Shown here: positions 9,866 to 18,810 of the stretch, piece by piece
Numbering within the stretch: the first letter of the stretch is position 1
How the letters are laid out: the number at the start of each line of letters is the position of its first letter
Assembly (NCBI RefSeq): GCF_900476395.1
Contig: NZ_UIHB01000006.1
Span: 359,350 to 423,349, forward strand
Length of the DNA: 64,000 nucleotides
Direction: 5' to 3'
Source of the DNA: Xanthomonas euroxanthea
GTDB taxonomy: Bacteria; Pseudomonadota; Gammaproteobacteria; Xanthomonadales; Xanthomonadaceae
Notes under the pieces: generated by a model
Told to the model about the DNA's origin: nothing
What the model saw: only the letters and a program-made list of their open reading frames with translations
The model's database searches: none
Position numbers and translations under genes: made by a program

Positions 9866-10502
9866 GCGCGATCGCTGGATCGCTTTGGGCCTGCTGCTGC
9901 TGGTGATCGGCGTGGCCTATCTGGTGCTGGTGCACCCCTGGTTCACCCAGCCGATGATCGCCGTGCAGGACGATCTGCAGGCGCTGCGCGAACGCGAGCT
10001 GCGCGTGCGCGTGCAGCTGCAGCAGGCGCCGGAAGTCAGCAAGCGGCTGCGCCAGGCGCGCCAGACACTGGAAAGCCGCCCGGGCTTTTTGCCGGAGACT
10101 TCGGCCGAACTGGCCTCGGCCGGCCTGGTGCAGCGGCTGGAGCGCGCCGTGGTGGAAGCCAGCCCCGGCAACCGCAGCTGCGCGATCAGCAACCGCTCGC
10201 CGCTGCAGCCGGAAAGCAAGGACCGCTTCACCCGCGTCGCGGTGCAGGTGCGCCTGCGCTGTGGCACGCCGGAGCTGGCCTCGGTGCTGTACAGCCTGGA
10301 AAACGGCACCCCGCGCCTGTTCGTGGACAATCTCAACGTGATGGCGCAGCGCTACCAACTTTCGCCCAACGAAAGCGGCAACGGCCTGGATATCGCCTTC
10401 GAACTGGCCGGCTATCTGCGCCCGGGCGCCAGCGCCGCGCCGTTGAACACCGACGCGGCGCCCGCCGCCCCCGACGCTGCGGAGGCCGGCAATGCGCCTT
10501 GA
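9849..10502 (+). CDS. xpsM: Type II secretion assembly protein XpsM (GspM)
   Basis: Small bitopic inner-membrane protein that forms a complex with XpsL and XpsN. A basic N-terminus (MPRSVKRDR) precedes one transmembrane helix (WIALGLLLLVIGVAYLVLV), then a periplasmic helix-rich domain with two cysteines (in NRSCAIS and VRLRCGTPE) and a low-complexity Ala/Pro tail. 217 residues from ATG 9849, which overlaps xpsL by 17 bases; the longer frame from 9777 would not begin with the membrane anchor. Confidence 0.92.
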   Translation: MPRSVKRDRWIALGLLLLVIGVAYLVLVHPWFTQPMIAVQDDLQALRERELRVRVQLQQAPEVSKRLRQARQTLESRPGFLPETSAELASAGLVQRLERAVVEASPGNRSCAISNRSPLQPESKDRFTRVAVQVRLRCGTPELASVLYSLENGTPRLFVDNLNVMAQRYQLSPNESGNGLDIAFELAGYLRPGASAAPLNTDAAPAAPDAAEAGNAP

Positions 10503-11283
10503 CATGATCGGCCTGCGCACCTGGCTGCTGGCTACCGTGGTCGGCTGGGCGCTGCTGGTATGCGTGCTGGCCGTGGCCGGGCTGGGCAAGCGCGTGGAGT
10601 TGCTGCCGGACGACCCGGCCCTGGTGCAGCGCCTGCCCACGCTGCCGGCACCAGCCCCGGAACGGCTGGGCGCATTCGAAAAATATTCGGAGATCGCCGC
10701 GCATCCGGCCTTCGCCGAAGACCGCCTGCCGCATCCGTTCTTCCTGTCCGGCAACGACGGCAGCGGTGCTGCCTCGACAGTGCGCCTGACCGGCGTGCTG
10801 CTGACGGACAACTTCAAGATGGCCACGCTGACGCTGGACCCGCAGGATTCGGTGCGTGTGCAACTGGGCGGCGAGGCGGTCAAGGGCTGGCGCCTGCTCG
10901 CCCTGCAGCCGCGCAGCGCAACCATCGAGGGCCCCGGCGGCACCCAGACACTGGAGCTGCATGTGTTCAACGGCCTGGGCGGGCAGCCACCCACCGCCAA
11001 TGCGGGCGCGCGCGCCGCTGCCGGCGCCATCCCGCCGTTACCCTCGCCCGATGCCGCCGCCGTTGCGCCGACGCAACCGCCGCAGACCCAGCCCGCCGCG
11101 CAGCCACAGCAGCCCGGTGGACAGGCACCGCCGACGGTGCCGCCGCAGCGCAGCGATGGCGCCCAGGAAGCCCCACGCCCCTCCGACGATCAGATGCGCG
11201 CCATCCGCGAACGTATCGAAGCCCGACGCCGCCAGCTGCAACAGCAGCGCCAGAGCGGCTCTACCCCCGGTCAGACCCAATGA
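10492..11283 (+). CDS. xpsN: Type II secretion protein XpsN
   Basis: XpsN takes the place that GspC holds in other type II systems: it bridges the inner-membrane XpsL-XpsM complex and the XpsD secretin. The sequence shows an N-terminal membrane helix (WLLATVVGWALLVCVLAVAG), a periplasmic domain with a homology-region-like stretch (STVRLTGVLLTDNFKMATL), then a long Pro/Gln/Ala-rich C-terminal tail from about residue 170. 263 residues. No separate gspC is present in the cluster, as known for Xanthomonas. The start overlaps xpsM by 11 bases and the stop overlaps xpsD (ATGA). Confidence 0.92.
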   Translation: MRLDMIGLRTWLLATVVGWALLVCVLAVAGLGKRVELLPDDPALVQRLPTLPAPAPERLGAFEKYSEIAAHPAFAEDRLPHPFFLSGNDGSGAASTVRLTGVLLTDNFKMATLTLDPQDSVRVQLGGEAVKGWRLLALQPRSATIEGPGGTQTLELHVFNGLGGQPPTANAGARAAAGAIPPLPSPDAAAVAPTQPPQTQPAAQPQQPGGQAPPTVPPQRSDGAQEAPRPSDDQMRAIRERIEARRRQLQQQRQSGSTPGQTQ

Positions 11284-13583
11284 GTGAACGCATGACGCAG
11301 CGCCTGTTTCCCGTGTCCCTGCTGATCGGCCTGCTGGCCGGTTGCGCCTCCACGCCGCCGCCGGAGGTGCGCCGCGACGCGCGCCTGGACCCGCAAGTCG
11401 GCGCTGCCGGCGCCACCCAGACCAGCGCCGAGCAACGCGCCGAGGGCAATGCCAGCGCCAAGCCCACCCCGGTGATCCGGCGTGGCAGCGGCACCATGAT
11501 CAACCAGAGCGCCGCCGCCGCGCCGTCGCCCTCGCTGGGCATGGCCAGCAGCGGCAGCGCCACCTTCAACTTCGAAGGCGAATCGGTGCAGGCGGTGGTC
11601 AAGGCGATCCTGGGCGACATGCTCGGGCAGAACTACGTCATCGCCCCCGGCGTGCAGGGCACCGTGACCCTGGCGACGCCCAATCCGGTCTCGCCGGCGC
11701 AGGCCTTGAACCTGCTGGAAATGGTGCTGGGCTGGAACAACGCGCGCATGGTGTTCAGCGGCGGCCGCTACAACATCGTGCCGGCCGACCAGGCGCTGGC
11801 CGGCACCGTCGCGCCCAGCACCGCATCGCCCTCGGCCGCGCGCGGCTTCGAGGTGCGCGTGGTGCCGTTGAAGTTCATCTCCGCCAGCGAAATGAAGAAG
11901 GTGCTGGAGCCGTACGCGCGCCCGAACGCCATCGTCGGTACCGACCCCTCGCGCAACGTGATCACGCTGGGCGGCACCCGCGCCGAGCTGGAAAACTACC
12001 TGCGCACCGTGCAGATCTTCGACGTGGACTGGCTGTCGGGCATGTCGGTGGGCGTGTTCCCGATCCAGTCCGGCAAGGCCGAAAAGGTCTCGGCCGATCT
12101 GGAAAAGGTCTTCGGCGAACAGAGCAAGACGCCCAGCGCCGGCATGTTCCGTTTCATGCCGCTGGAAAACGCCAACGCGGTGCTGGTGATCACCCCGCAG
12201 CCGCGCTACCTGGACCAGATCCAGCAATGGCTGGACCGCATCGACAGCGCCGGCGGCGGTGTGCGGCTGTTCTCGTATGAGTTGAAATACATCAAGGCCA
12301 AGGACCTGGCCGACCGCCTGTCGGAGGTGTTCGGCGGCCGCGGCAACAACGGCGACTCCAATGCTTCGCTGGCGCCGGGCGCGGAAACCAGCGTGCTGGG
12401 TGGGCAGCTGGGCAATCGCGACAGCAGCATGGGCGGCAGCTCCGGCATGACCGGCGGCAGCGTCGGCGAGAGTAGCGATGGCAGCTCCTCCGGCAGCAGC
12501 TTCGGTGGCAGCAGCGGCAGTGGCAGCAGCAGCGGTGGGCTGGGCAACGGCAGCCTGCAGCTGTCGCCGCGCAGCAACGGCAATGGCGCGGTGACGCTGG
12601 AGGTGGAAGGCGACAAGGTCGGCGTGTCGGCGGTGGCCGAAACCAATACCTTGCTGGTGCGTTCCACCCCGCAGGCATGGACCTCCATCCGCGACGTCAT
12701 CGAAAAGCTCGACGTGATGCCGATGCAGGTGCATATCGAGGCGCAGGTGGCTGAGGTGAATTTGACGGGCCAGCTGCAGTACGGTGTGAATTGGTACTTC
12801 GAAAATGCGGTAACAACTCCGTTCAACGCCAACGGTAATGGTGGCGGTCCTGCACTGCCATCGGCTGCGGGCCGCAATATCTGGGGCGACATAGCGGGAA
12901 GCATCACCAACAACGGTGTGGGTTGGACATTCCTGGGGAAAAATGCGGCTGCGGTCATCAGTGCGCTCGATCAGGTCACCAATATTCGCTTGCTGCAGAC
13001 GCCATCGGTCTTTGTGCGAAACAACGCCGAAGCCACGCTCAATGTGGGTTCGCGCATTCCGATCAATTCCACATCGATCAACACCGGGCTGGGCAGCGAC
13101 AGCAGCTTCTCGTCGGTGCAGTACATCGATACCGGTGTGATCCTGAAAGTGCGTCCGCGCGTCACCAAGGACGGCATGGTGTTCCTGGATATCGTGCAGG
13201 AAATCAGTACGCCTGGTGCGCGTCCTGCTGCGTGTACGGCCGCGACCACCACAACCGTCAATAGCGCCGCCTGCAATGTCGACATCAACACGCGCCGTGT
13301 CAAAACCGAAGCCGCGGTGCAGAGTGGCGACACCATGATGTTGGCCGGGCTGATCGACGACAGCACTAGCGATGGAAGTTCCGGGGTGCCGTTTCTCAGC
13401 AAGTTGCCGGTTGTCGGTGCGTTGTTCGGTCAGAAGACCAGAGATACGACTCGCCGCGAAGTCATCGTGCTGATCACCCCGTCGATCGTGCGCAACCCGC
13501 AGGAAGCGCGCAATCTCACCGACGAGTACGGCCAGAAGTTCAAGGCCATGGAGCCGCTGAAGCCCAGCCAGAAGCCGCAATGA
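11280..13583 (+). CDS. xpsD: Outer-membrane secretin XpsD (GspD), lipoprotein
   Basis: Forms the multimeric outer-membrane channel of the Xps system. A lipoprotein signal with lipobox LLAGC lies near residue 22. Periplasmic N-domains (N0-N3, about residues 95-480) are interrupted by a Gly/Ser-rich insert (roughly residues 365-425). The C-terminal secretin domain carries VPFLSKLPVVGALFG and REVIVLITPSIV. Lipidation of the secretin itself fits the lack of a pilotin gene in the cluster. 767 residues from ATG 11280 (ATGA overlap with xpsN); ATG 11292 is a possible alternative. Its stop overlaps the next gene. Confidence 0.95.
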   Translation: MSERMTQRLFPVSLLIGLLAGCASTPPPEVRRDARLDPQVGAAGATQTSAEQRAEGNASAKPTPVIRRGSGTMINQSAAAAPSPSLGMASSGSATFNFEGESVQAVVKAILGDMLGQNYVIAPGVQGTVTLATPNPVSPAQALNLLEMVLGWNNARMVFSGGRYNIVPADQALAGTVAPSTASPSAARGFEVRVVPLKFISASEMKKVLEPYARPNAIVGTDPSRNVITLGGTRAELENYLRTVQIFDVDWLSGMSVGVFPIQSGKAEKVSADLEKVFGEQSKTPSAGMFRFMPLENANAVLVITPQPRYLDQIQQWLDRIDSAGGGVRLFSYELKYIKAKDLADRLSEVFGGRGNNGDSNASLAPGAETSVLGGQLGNRDSSMGGSSGMTGGSVGESSDGSSSGSSFGGSSGSGSSSGGLGNGSLQLSPRSNGNGAVTLEVEGDKVGVSAVAETNTLLVRSTPQAWTSIRDVIEKLDVMPMQVHIEAQVAEVNLTGQLQYGVNWYFENAVTTPFNANGNGGGPALPSAAGRNIWGDIAGSITNNGVGWTFLGKNAAAVISALDQVTNIRLLQTPSVFVRNNAEATLNVGSRIPINSTSINTGLGSDSSFSSVQYIDTGVILKVRPRVTKDGMVFLDIVQEISTPGARPAACTAATTTTVNSAACNVDINTRRVKTEAAVQSGDTMMLAGLIDDSTSDGSSGVPFLSKLPVVGALFGQKTRDTTRREVIVLITPSIVRNPQEARNLTDEYGQKFKAMEPLKPSQKPQ

Positions 13584-14419
13584 GTGCGGCACTGCCCGTC
13601 GTGCTGGTGCCGGTCGGCACCGACGACGAGGCCCTGGATGCGTGCCTGGGCGCACTGGATGCCGCCACGCCCGCTGGCACGCGGGTGTGGCTGGCCGACG
13701 ACGCGCAGGCCGGCCCGCGTGGCCGCGCGGTGATCGAGCACTGGCTGGCGCGCACGCGGCTGCAGGCGCATCACACACGGCGCCAGCGCATGCTCGGCGA
13801 GGTCGCGCATCTGGACGAAATGCTCAGCGCCTGCGGCGATGCCGACGTGGTGGTGCTGGGTGTGGATGCCTGCCCGCTGCCGGGTTGGTTGAATCAACTC
13901 GATGCCTGTTTTGCGCGCGATGCGGCGATTGCCACCGCCACCCCGTGGAGCAATGTAGGCGAAGCCTGTGCCTGGCCACGCCTGGGCGAACTCAACCCGA
14001 TGCCCGAGGTGCCGGAGCGGCTGGCCGCTGCGTGTGCGGCGATGCCGCCGCTGCATCCGGAACTGCCATCGGCGATCGGCCACGCGGTGTTGCTGCGCGG
14101 CAGCGCACGGCGCAAGGCCGGCGGCCTGGATGCCAGCAGCTACGGCTCCTGGTATGCGGCACTGGTGGACCTGAGCCTGCGCATGGCGGGGCTGGGATGG
14201 CGCAACGTGCTGTGCGACACCGCCTTTGTCGCCTCGCCGCACGAAGGCCGCCCGGCCGATGGCGACATGGATGCACTGGCCACGCGCTGGCCGGCCTGGC
14301 ACGCCCGCCTGGCCAACTTCCTGATGCACGACCCGCTGCGTGCGCAGCGCGATCAACTCGCGCAGCTGCTCGCCGACCTGCCGCCGCCGGATTCACAACG
14401 CAGGCTATTTGACGCGTAG
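13580..14419 (+). CDS. Glycosyltransferase-like protein (GT-A fold) at the end of the xps operon
   Basis: A 279-residue soluble protein whose N-terminal ~200 residues resemble family 2 glycosyltransferases: a Rossmann-like start (LPVVLVPVGTDDEALDACL), an aspartate segment VVVLGVDACPLPGWL in the place of the DxD motif, and YGSWYAALVDLSLRMAGLGW in the acceptor region. No membrane segments are visible. ATG 13580 overlaps the xpsD stop codon (ATGA), so it is co-translated with the secretin. It is not a known structural part of type II systems; a role in modifying a secreted protein or surface glycan is only a guess from context. Confidence 0.72.
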   Translation: MSAALPVVLVPVGTDDEALDACLGALDAATPAGTRVWLADDAQAGPRGRAVIEHWLARTRLQAHHTRRQRMLGEVAHLDEMLSACGDADVVVLGVDACPLPGWLNQLDACFARDAAIATATPWSNVGEACAWPRLGELNPMPEVPERLAAACAAMPPLHPELPSAIGHAVLLRGSARRKAGGLDASSYGSWYAALVDLSLRMAGLGWRNVLCDTAFVASPHEGRPADGDMDALATRWPAWHARLANFLMHDPLRAQRDQLAQLLADLPPPDSQRRLFDA

Positions 14420-14610
14420 AACAGCTGCCAAAGCGGCATGCTCACCGTCAGGCGGGCGCAGCCGGTGTTCGGTGGACTTGTGCAGTGCAGTTCTTGAGCG
14501 CTTTCCTATGCAACCTGACGACTGCTTGCCGTGCGGTGAGTGCAGTGGCTTGTCGGCCGTATGCTGGTAGATGCTATCGGGAGTCCAGGTCAAACGCCGA
14601 GGGGGTCGAG

Positions 14611-14718
14611 GGCGCGGTGCCCTCACCGCTCGCGGGAAACGCCGTGAACCCGTCCCTGGGGGCTCGGTGGCGGCATCCATGCCGCCACACGGTCCCGCAA
14701 TCGGCGAGGACACCGCAC
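14611..14718 (-). repeat. Dispersed palindromic element B, copy 1
   Basis: About 108 bases. Outer imperfect inverted repeats read GCGGTGTCCT..GCGGGAC and match the other B copies at 45767 and 46264 in inverted orientation. The centre is the palindrome GTGGCGGCATCCATGCCGCCAC. It can fold into a long cruciform or hairpin. Confidence 0.8.
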
Positions 14719-14770
14719 CGGAGAGTGAGTCGGTTGCTTTGTTGAAAACATGCACACCAACCATCTCGAC

Positions 14771-14885
14771 TGGTCCTTGCCCGCCCACCGTCGCGGGACC
14801 TTACGCGGCATGGATGCCGCGTAAGAGCCTCCATGGACGGATTCACGGCGTGTCCCGCGATGGTGGGCGGGCAAGGGCCCTGCAG
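14771..14885 (-). repeat. Dispersed palindromic element A, copy 1
   Basis: About 115 bases. Outer inverted repeats (CCTTGCCCGCCCACCGTCGC and its near-complement at the far end) enclose a second palindrome, TTACGCGGCATGGATGCCGC plus GTAA. It matches the A copies at 45532, 46020 and 59774. Confidence 0.82.
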
Positions 14886-14931
14886 CCAGGCCGCAGTGCA
14901 ATGACTGACGTGACGTCGTCTTGTTAGCCGC

Positions 14932-15660
14932 TCAAGAAGCCGAACGCATCGGTGCCTCGGTGCGTACCACCACCTCCAGCGCATCGTGGCGCCAGGATTC
15001 GATATCCAGTTCCACCGCGCGGCCGTCTTCGGCGTAGCTGAGCCGCTGCAGCCGGAAGCAGGGCGTGCCGGTGGTGGACTGCAGCAACAGGGCTTGCGCG
15101 GCGTCCAGCCCGGCCGGATGCATCGACACCTGCGCGCGGCTCAGGAACAGCCCGAGTTTCCGGTTGAACACGCTCGACAGCGAACCGGCCAGGTCGTGTT
15201 CCAGCAGGCCCGGCGCCCAGGCAGCCAGCACCACGTTGGTTTCCAGCAGCACTGCGCGGCGGTCGATCCAGCGCCGGCGCTGCAGCACGAAGACCTCTTC
15301 GTACGGTGTCTGCAGCCGTAGCGCCGCCGCGTAGGCAGCGCCCGCCGCCTGGCGGGTGGCACTCAACAGCTCGGTGCGCGGCTTGCGCCCCTGCGCCGCC
15401 ACGTACTGCATGAAACCGGCGATGCTGGTGGGGTCGTAACGCACGCGCGGTGCGCTGACGAACCAGCCGCGCCGGTTCTCGCGGTAGATGCGTCCCTGCG
15501 CTTCCAGTTGCTGCAAGGCCTCACGCAAGGTGATGCGGGTGCAGCCAAAGCGTTCGGCAAGCGCGCGCTCTACCGGCAGGCGCTGGTCCGGCCCCCATTC
15601 GCCAGCGGCGATCTGCGCGGAGACGATTTCGGTGATGGCGTGCTGGCGCGGTGCGCTCAT
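14932..15660 (-). CDS. GntR-family transcriptional regulator with UTRA domain (HutC/FarR-like)
   Basis: DNA-binding regulator. The N-terminal ~70 residues form a winged helix of the GntR type (AITEIVSAQIAAGEWGPDQR, then RITLREALQQLEAQG as recognition region). Residues 90-235 form a UTRA effector-binding domain (EVFVLQRRRWIDRRAVLLE and a C-terminal LDIESWRHDA). 242 residues from ATG 15660. It lies 105 bases after pnuC on the same strand, so it could regulate the vitamin-uptake genes upstream, but this is inference from position only; the ligand is unknown. Confidence 0.85.
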   Translation of the reverse strand: MSAPRQHAITEIVSAQIAAGEWGPDQRLPVERALAERFGCTRITLREALQQLEAQGRIYRENRRGWFVSAPRVRYDPTSIAGFMQYVAAQGRKPRTELLSATRQAAGAAYAAALRLQTPYEEVFVLQRRRWIDRRAVLLETNVVLAAWAPGLLEHDLAGSLSSVFNRKLGLFLSRAQVSMHPAGLDAAQALLLQSTTGTPCFRLQRLSYAEDGRAVELDIESWRHDALEVVVRTEAPMRSAS

Positions 15661-15765
15661 GCGGCGATCCGCCGGTGGTGGCTGCAGCGCCTGTGCAAGA
15701 CAGTTGGGTGAGAGAGGTACATGCGGCGATGGTAAAGAAGAACGCGCCCGCAAACCGCAGGTGGC

Positions 15766-16341
15766 TCAGGCAACGCCTGCCGGGTTCTGCTGCTGTTGGG
15801 CTTTCCAGCTACGCCATCCATACACCGCAAGCCCCACGAAACCGGCGTAGAGCAGGGCGGTGGGGTATAGCCCTTTGCTCAGGAACACGCCTACGTAAAT
15901 GCAATCGAGCACGATCCAGAGCACCCAGTTGGCGATGCGTTTGCGCGCGGCCCACACGCTGGCGACCAGGCTGAAACTGGCCAGCGCCGCATCCAGCCAC
16001 GGCAGCGTGGCATCGGTGCGGTGATGCATGTAGGCACCGAGCGCGGCAGCGAACGCCGCGCCGATGCACAGCGATAGCCACAGTTCCGCAACCGGCATCG
16101 GCAGCGGGCGAATCCGTGTTTCTGCAGCGGCACCGCGTTGCCAGTGCCACCATCCGTACAGCTGGGCCAGCACGTAGACCCCTTGCAGCAGCATGTCCGA
16201 ATACAGCTTCCACTGATAGAACAGCCAGGCATACAGCGCCACCGCCACGATGCCGACCGGCCAGCACCAGCGAATGCGCCGCGCGGTCAGCCACACGCCC
16301 AGCAGGTTGATCACGACGGCGGTGGATTCGAGCAATGACAT
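15766..16341 (-). CDS. pnuC: PnuC-family vitamin (nicotinamide riboside or thiamine) transporter
   Basis: Integral inner-membrane facilitator of the PnuC family, which moves uncharged vitamins that are then trapped by phosphorylation. 191 residues with about seven hydrophobic helices and the family signatures AQLYGWWHWQRG and RIANWVLWIVLDCIYV. The start ATG 16341 gives MSLLESTAVVINLLGVW, typical of the family. It is the third gene after an APH-fold kinase and a TonB-dependent receptor on the same strand. Substrate cannot be read from the sequence: PnuC proper takes nicotinamide riboside, PnuT takes thiamine, PnuX riboflavin. The kinase-receptor-PnuC arrangement most resembles known thiamine salvage loci, but no TPP riboswitch was found. 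Confidence 0.85.
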   Translation of the reverse strand: MSLLESTAVVINLLGVWLTARRIRWCWPVGIVAVALYAWLFYQWKLYSDMLLQGVYVLAQLYGWWHWQRGAAAETRIRPLPMPVAELWLSLCIGAAFAAALGAYMHHRTDATLPWLDAALASFSLVASVWAARKRIANWVLWIVLDCIYVGVFLSKGLYPTALLYAGFVGLAVYGWRSWKAQQQQNPAGVA

Positions 16342-16552
16342 GCAATGCCTGATGGAAAGTGGACAGCGGTGGGAGAGGTGCAAGCCGTGCAAAACAGCGG
16401 TGCGGTCGGACGTGGATGCTGCGCGGTGCCCCGAATCTGCATGCGATGGAAACGCGATAGCGCTCTCACCGCTGAGTTCCTGCCTTCAACTGGTGCCTGC
16501 TGTTTTCAGCCATTGCCTCAAACACGCACAAACACGGCTGACTCGCTTCGAC

Positions 16553-16600
16553 GTCCTTCTCCCGCCTGCGGGGGAAGGTGCCCGAAGGGCGGATGGGGGC
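16553..16600. repeat. REP-like double hairpin (CTTCTCCC..GGGGGAAG)
   Basis: Two adjacent small palindromes, CTTCTCCCGCCTGCGGGGGA and GCCCGAAGGGC, lie between the receptor and pnuC. The same arrangement recurs at 30386. It is a dispersed extragenic repeat; it might act as a terminator or mRNA stabiliser here. Confidence 0.6.
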
Positions 16601-16608
16601 AGCAGACC

Positions 16609-18810
16609 TCAAAAATCCACCTGCACCGTCAGGCGCGCCGTACGCGGCGCACCCGGGAACAGGTATGCATCGCCCTGGTATTCGCCGGCATCGCGCCAGT
16701 AGCGCTTGTCGAACACGTTGTCCACGTTCAGGCGCCAGGTGGTGGCCACCCCGCCCAGTGCAGTGGCATAGCGCGCGCCCAGGTTGGCCACGGTGTAGGC
16801 CGGCACGCTGGCGTTGCCGAGCCGGTCGGCGAACTTGCGCCCGCTGTATTGCAGGCCTGCCAGCAGCGCCAGGCCGTCGATGCCGGGCACGCTGTAGTCG
16901 GCCTGCAGGCTGGCACGCAGCTTGGGTACGTTGATGGCCTGATGGCCTTCGTAGTCGGCAATCCCGGTGTCTTCGGCGCGCGCACGGATCGCCGCGACGC
17001 TGGCGAAGATGCGCAACTGCGCGGTGGCCGCGCCATCGGCCGACACCTCCAGGCCGCGGTTGTGCAGGCGGCCCTGTTGCACATAGAGCAAGCCTCCATC
17101 GACCTGCGGCTGGGTGAACTGGTAGGCCTGGCGGATGTCGAACAGCGCCGCGCCCAGGCGCAGGCCGTCGAAATCGAATTTTGCGCCGGTTTCCAGCTGG
17201 TAGGCATTGGTCGGCGGCAGGATCTCATCGGCGTTGTCGGCAAACCACGGCGCGGTGCCGCCGGCGGCCAGGCTCTTGGCGTAGCTGGCATACAGCGACA
17301 CGTTCTGTTGCGGCTTGAACAGCAGTGCGGCCTGCGGCAGCAGCGTGTCCTTGCGTGTGCGGCGCTCCAGGACGCCATCGCGATCGAAGCTGCGCTCGTC
17401 CAGGTGCACATAGCGCGCGCCCAGCGACAGCTCCCACCGCGGCCCCAGTCCGATCCGGTCGGCGATCACCAGGGCGCGTTGACGGCTGTCCAGGCGGCGC
17501 TCTTTCGGGTCCAGGGCGACGTCGGTTTGTGCAAACACCTGCGGGTCGCGGTCGATGCTGCCGCTGCCGACGAATTCGTTGACCGAGCCGAAACGATCGA
17601 TGGTGCGGCGCAGCCAGTCGCCGCCGATGCTCAGGTGATGATCCAGTGCGCCGGTGAGCACGCGGCCTTCCAGCGTGGCGCGCAGTTGATCGTGCACGCG
17701 GGTGTCGTCGGGGTTGCGGTAGTCGTAGACGTCGTACCCGCCTTGCGCGCTGAAAAAGTTCGGTGTGGTGATATCGGCGCAACTGGCCGCGCCGTAACAG
17801 CCCCAGGCGAATGCGGAGAAATCGTTGATCACCGAGCGGCTGCGCGCCGCTTCGGCAGTGGCGCGCCAGTCGTCGTTGAACTGGTAGGCGTAACGCAGTT
17901 GCGCATTGAGCGCATTCATCTCCACCGGCCGCGACCACGGCTGGTAGCCGAGCAGGCGATGCACATCGATGGCGCGCGGCACCTGGGTGCCGCCCAGCAG
18001 TTGATAACCCGGCACCGAGCGTTGCTGGCGATGCTGGTATTCCACGTCCAGCTGCAGCAGCGATTGCGGGGTGATCTTCCAGTCGCCGGCCAGCGACAGG
18101 AAATTGCGGTAGCCGTCGGCGTGGTCGACATAGCTGTCGATGTCTTCGCGTGCGGCATTGACGCGCAGGCCCAGGCTGCGTTCAGCGCCGAACCAGTCGC
18201 CCAGGTCGGCGGCGACATAGCGCGAACCTTGTTCGTCGGTCCCCAGGGTCACGCTACGCACGTGCTCGGGCCGCTTGGTGCGGTAGTCGATCAACCCGGC
18301 CGGTTCGTTGACACCCGATTGCAGCCCGGCCAGACCCTTGAGGAGCTGCACCTGCTGCTTGTTTTCCAGCGCGATGGATTGCTCGCCCACCGCGCTCAGG
18401 CCGTTGATGCGGTAGCTGTTGGCGGCGTTGAGCGAATAGCCGCGCACGACGAAATTTTCGTAGTAGCCGATCGGTGCATAGGCCTCGCCCGTGGAGGCAT
18501 CGGCACGCAATACCTCGCTGAGCACGCGTGCCTGGCGGTCGAGCACTTGCTGGCGATCGATCACCGCGATCGAGGCCGGGGCATCCAGCAGCCGCGTGGC
18601 GCCGAAGCCGGTCAACGCGGTGCTGGCCTCGGCGCGTTCGCCACGCACGTTGACCGCATCCAGTTCCACCGCCTCGGCGCCGGGGTCTTGCTGCGCGAGT
18701 GCAGGCGTGGCCACGCACAGCGCGAGTGCAAGCGCGAGCGGGCGGCGGTGGGGCAGGGAGACGGGCAGGTACATGCGCAGGACTCGAGAAGGAGAAGAGA
18801 GAGCGCTCAT
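16609..18810 (-). CDS. TonB-dependent outer-membrane receptor (siderophore-receptor fold)
   Basis: Outer-membrane active transporter driven by TonB-ExbBD. Signal peptide (LALALALCVATPALAQQ), TonB box region (VELDAVNVRG), plug domain (about residues 55-165: LDAPASIAVIDRQQVLD, YYENFVVRGYSL, GLQSGVNEPAG) and a 22-strand barrel ending in TARLTVQVDF with terminal Phe. 733 residues. ATG 18810 overlaps the stop of the upstream kinase (ATGA), so the two are coupled; pnuC follows. By sequence it belongs with siderophore receptors (FhuA/FpvA class), but the neighbours suggest a vitamin substrate. Confidence 0.9.
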   Translation of the reverse strand: MSALSSPSRVLRMYLPVSLPHRRPLALALALCVATPALAQQDPGAEAVELDAVNVRGERAEASTALTGFGATRLLDAPASIAVIDRQQVLDRQARVLSEVLRADASTGEAYAPIGYYENFVVRGYSLNAANSYRINGLSAVGEQSIALENKQQVQLLKGLAGLQSGVNEPAGLIDYRTKRPEHVRSVTLGTDEQGSRYVAADLGDWFGAERSLGLRVNAAREDIDSYVDHADGYRNFLSLAGDWKITPQSLLQLDVEYQHRQQRSVPGYQLLGGTQVPRAIDVHRLLGYQPWSRPVEMNALNAQLRYAYQFNDDWRATAEAARSRSVINDFSAFAWGCYGAASCADITTPNFFSAQGGYDVYDYRNPDDTRVHDQLRATLEGRVLTGALDHHLSIGGDWLRRTIDRFGSVNEFVGSGSIDRDPQVFAQTDVALDPKERRLDSRQRALVIADRIGLGPRWELSLGARYVHLDERSFDRDGVLERRTRKDTLLPQAALLFKPQQNVSLYASYAKSLAAGGTAPWFADNADEILPPTNAYQLETGAKFDFDGLRLGAALFDIRQAYQFTQPQVDGGLLYVQQGRLHNRGLEVSADGAATAQLRIFASVAAIRARAEDTGIADYEGHQAINVPKLRASLQADYSVPGIDGLALLAGLQYSGRKFADRLGNASVPAYTVANLGARYATALGGVATTWRLNVDNVFDKRYWRDAGEYQGDAYLFPGAPRTARLTVQVDF

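Larger units (their letters stand above)
14420..14931. other. Gene-free stretch holding palindromic elements B and A
   Basis: This 512-base gap between converging genes has no credible coding frame. It contains one B element and one A element (listed separately); the short frames in them are by-products of the repeats. Nothing else is recognised. Confidence 0.8.
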
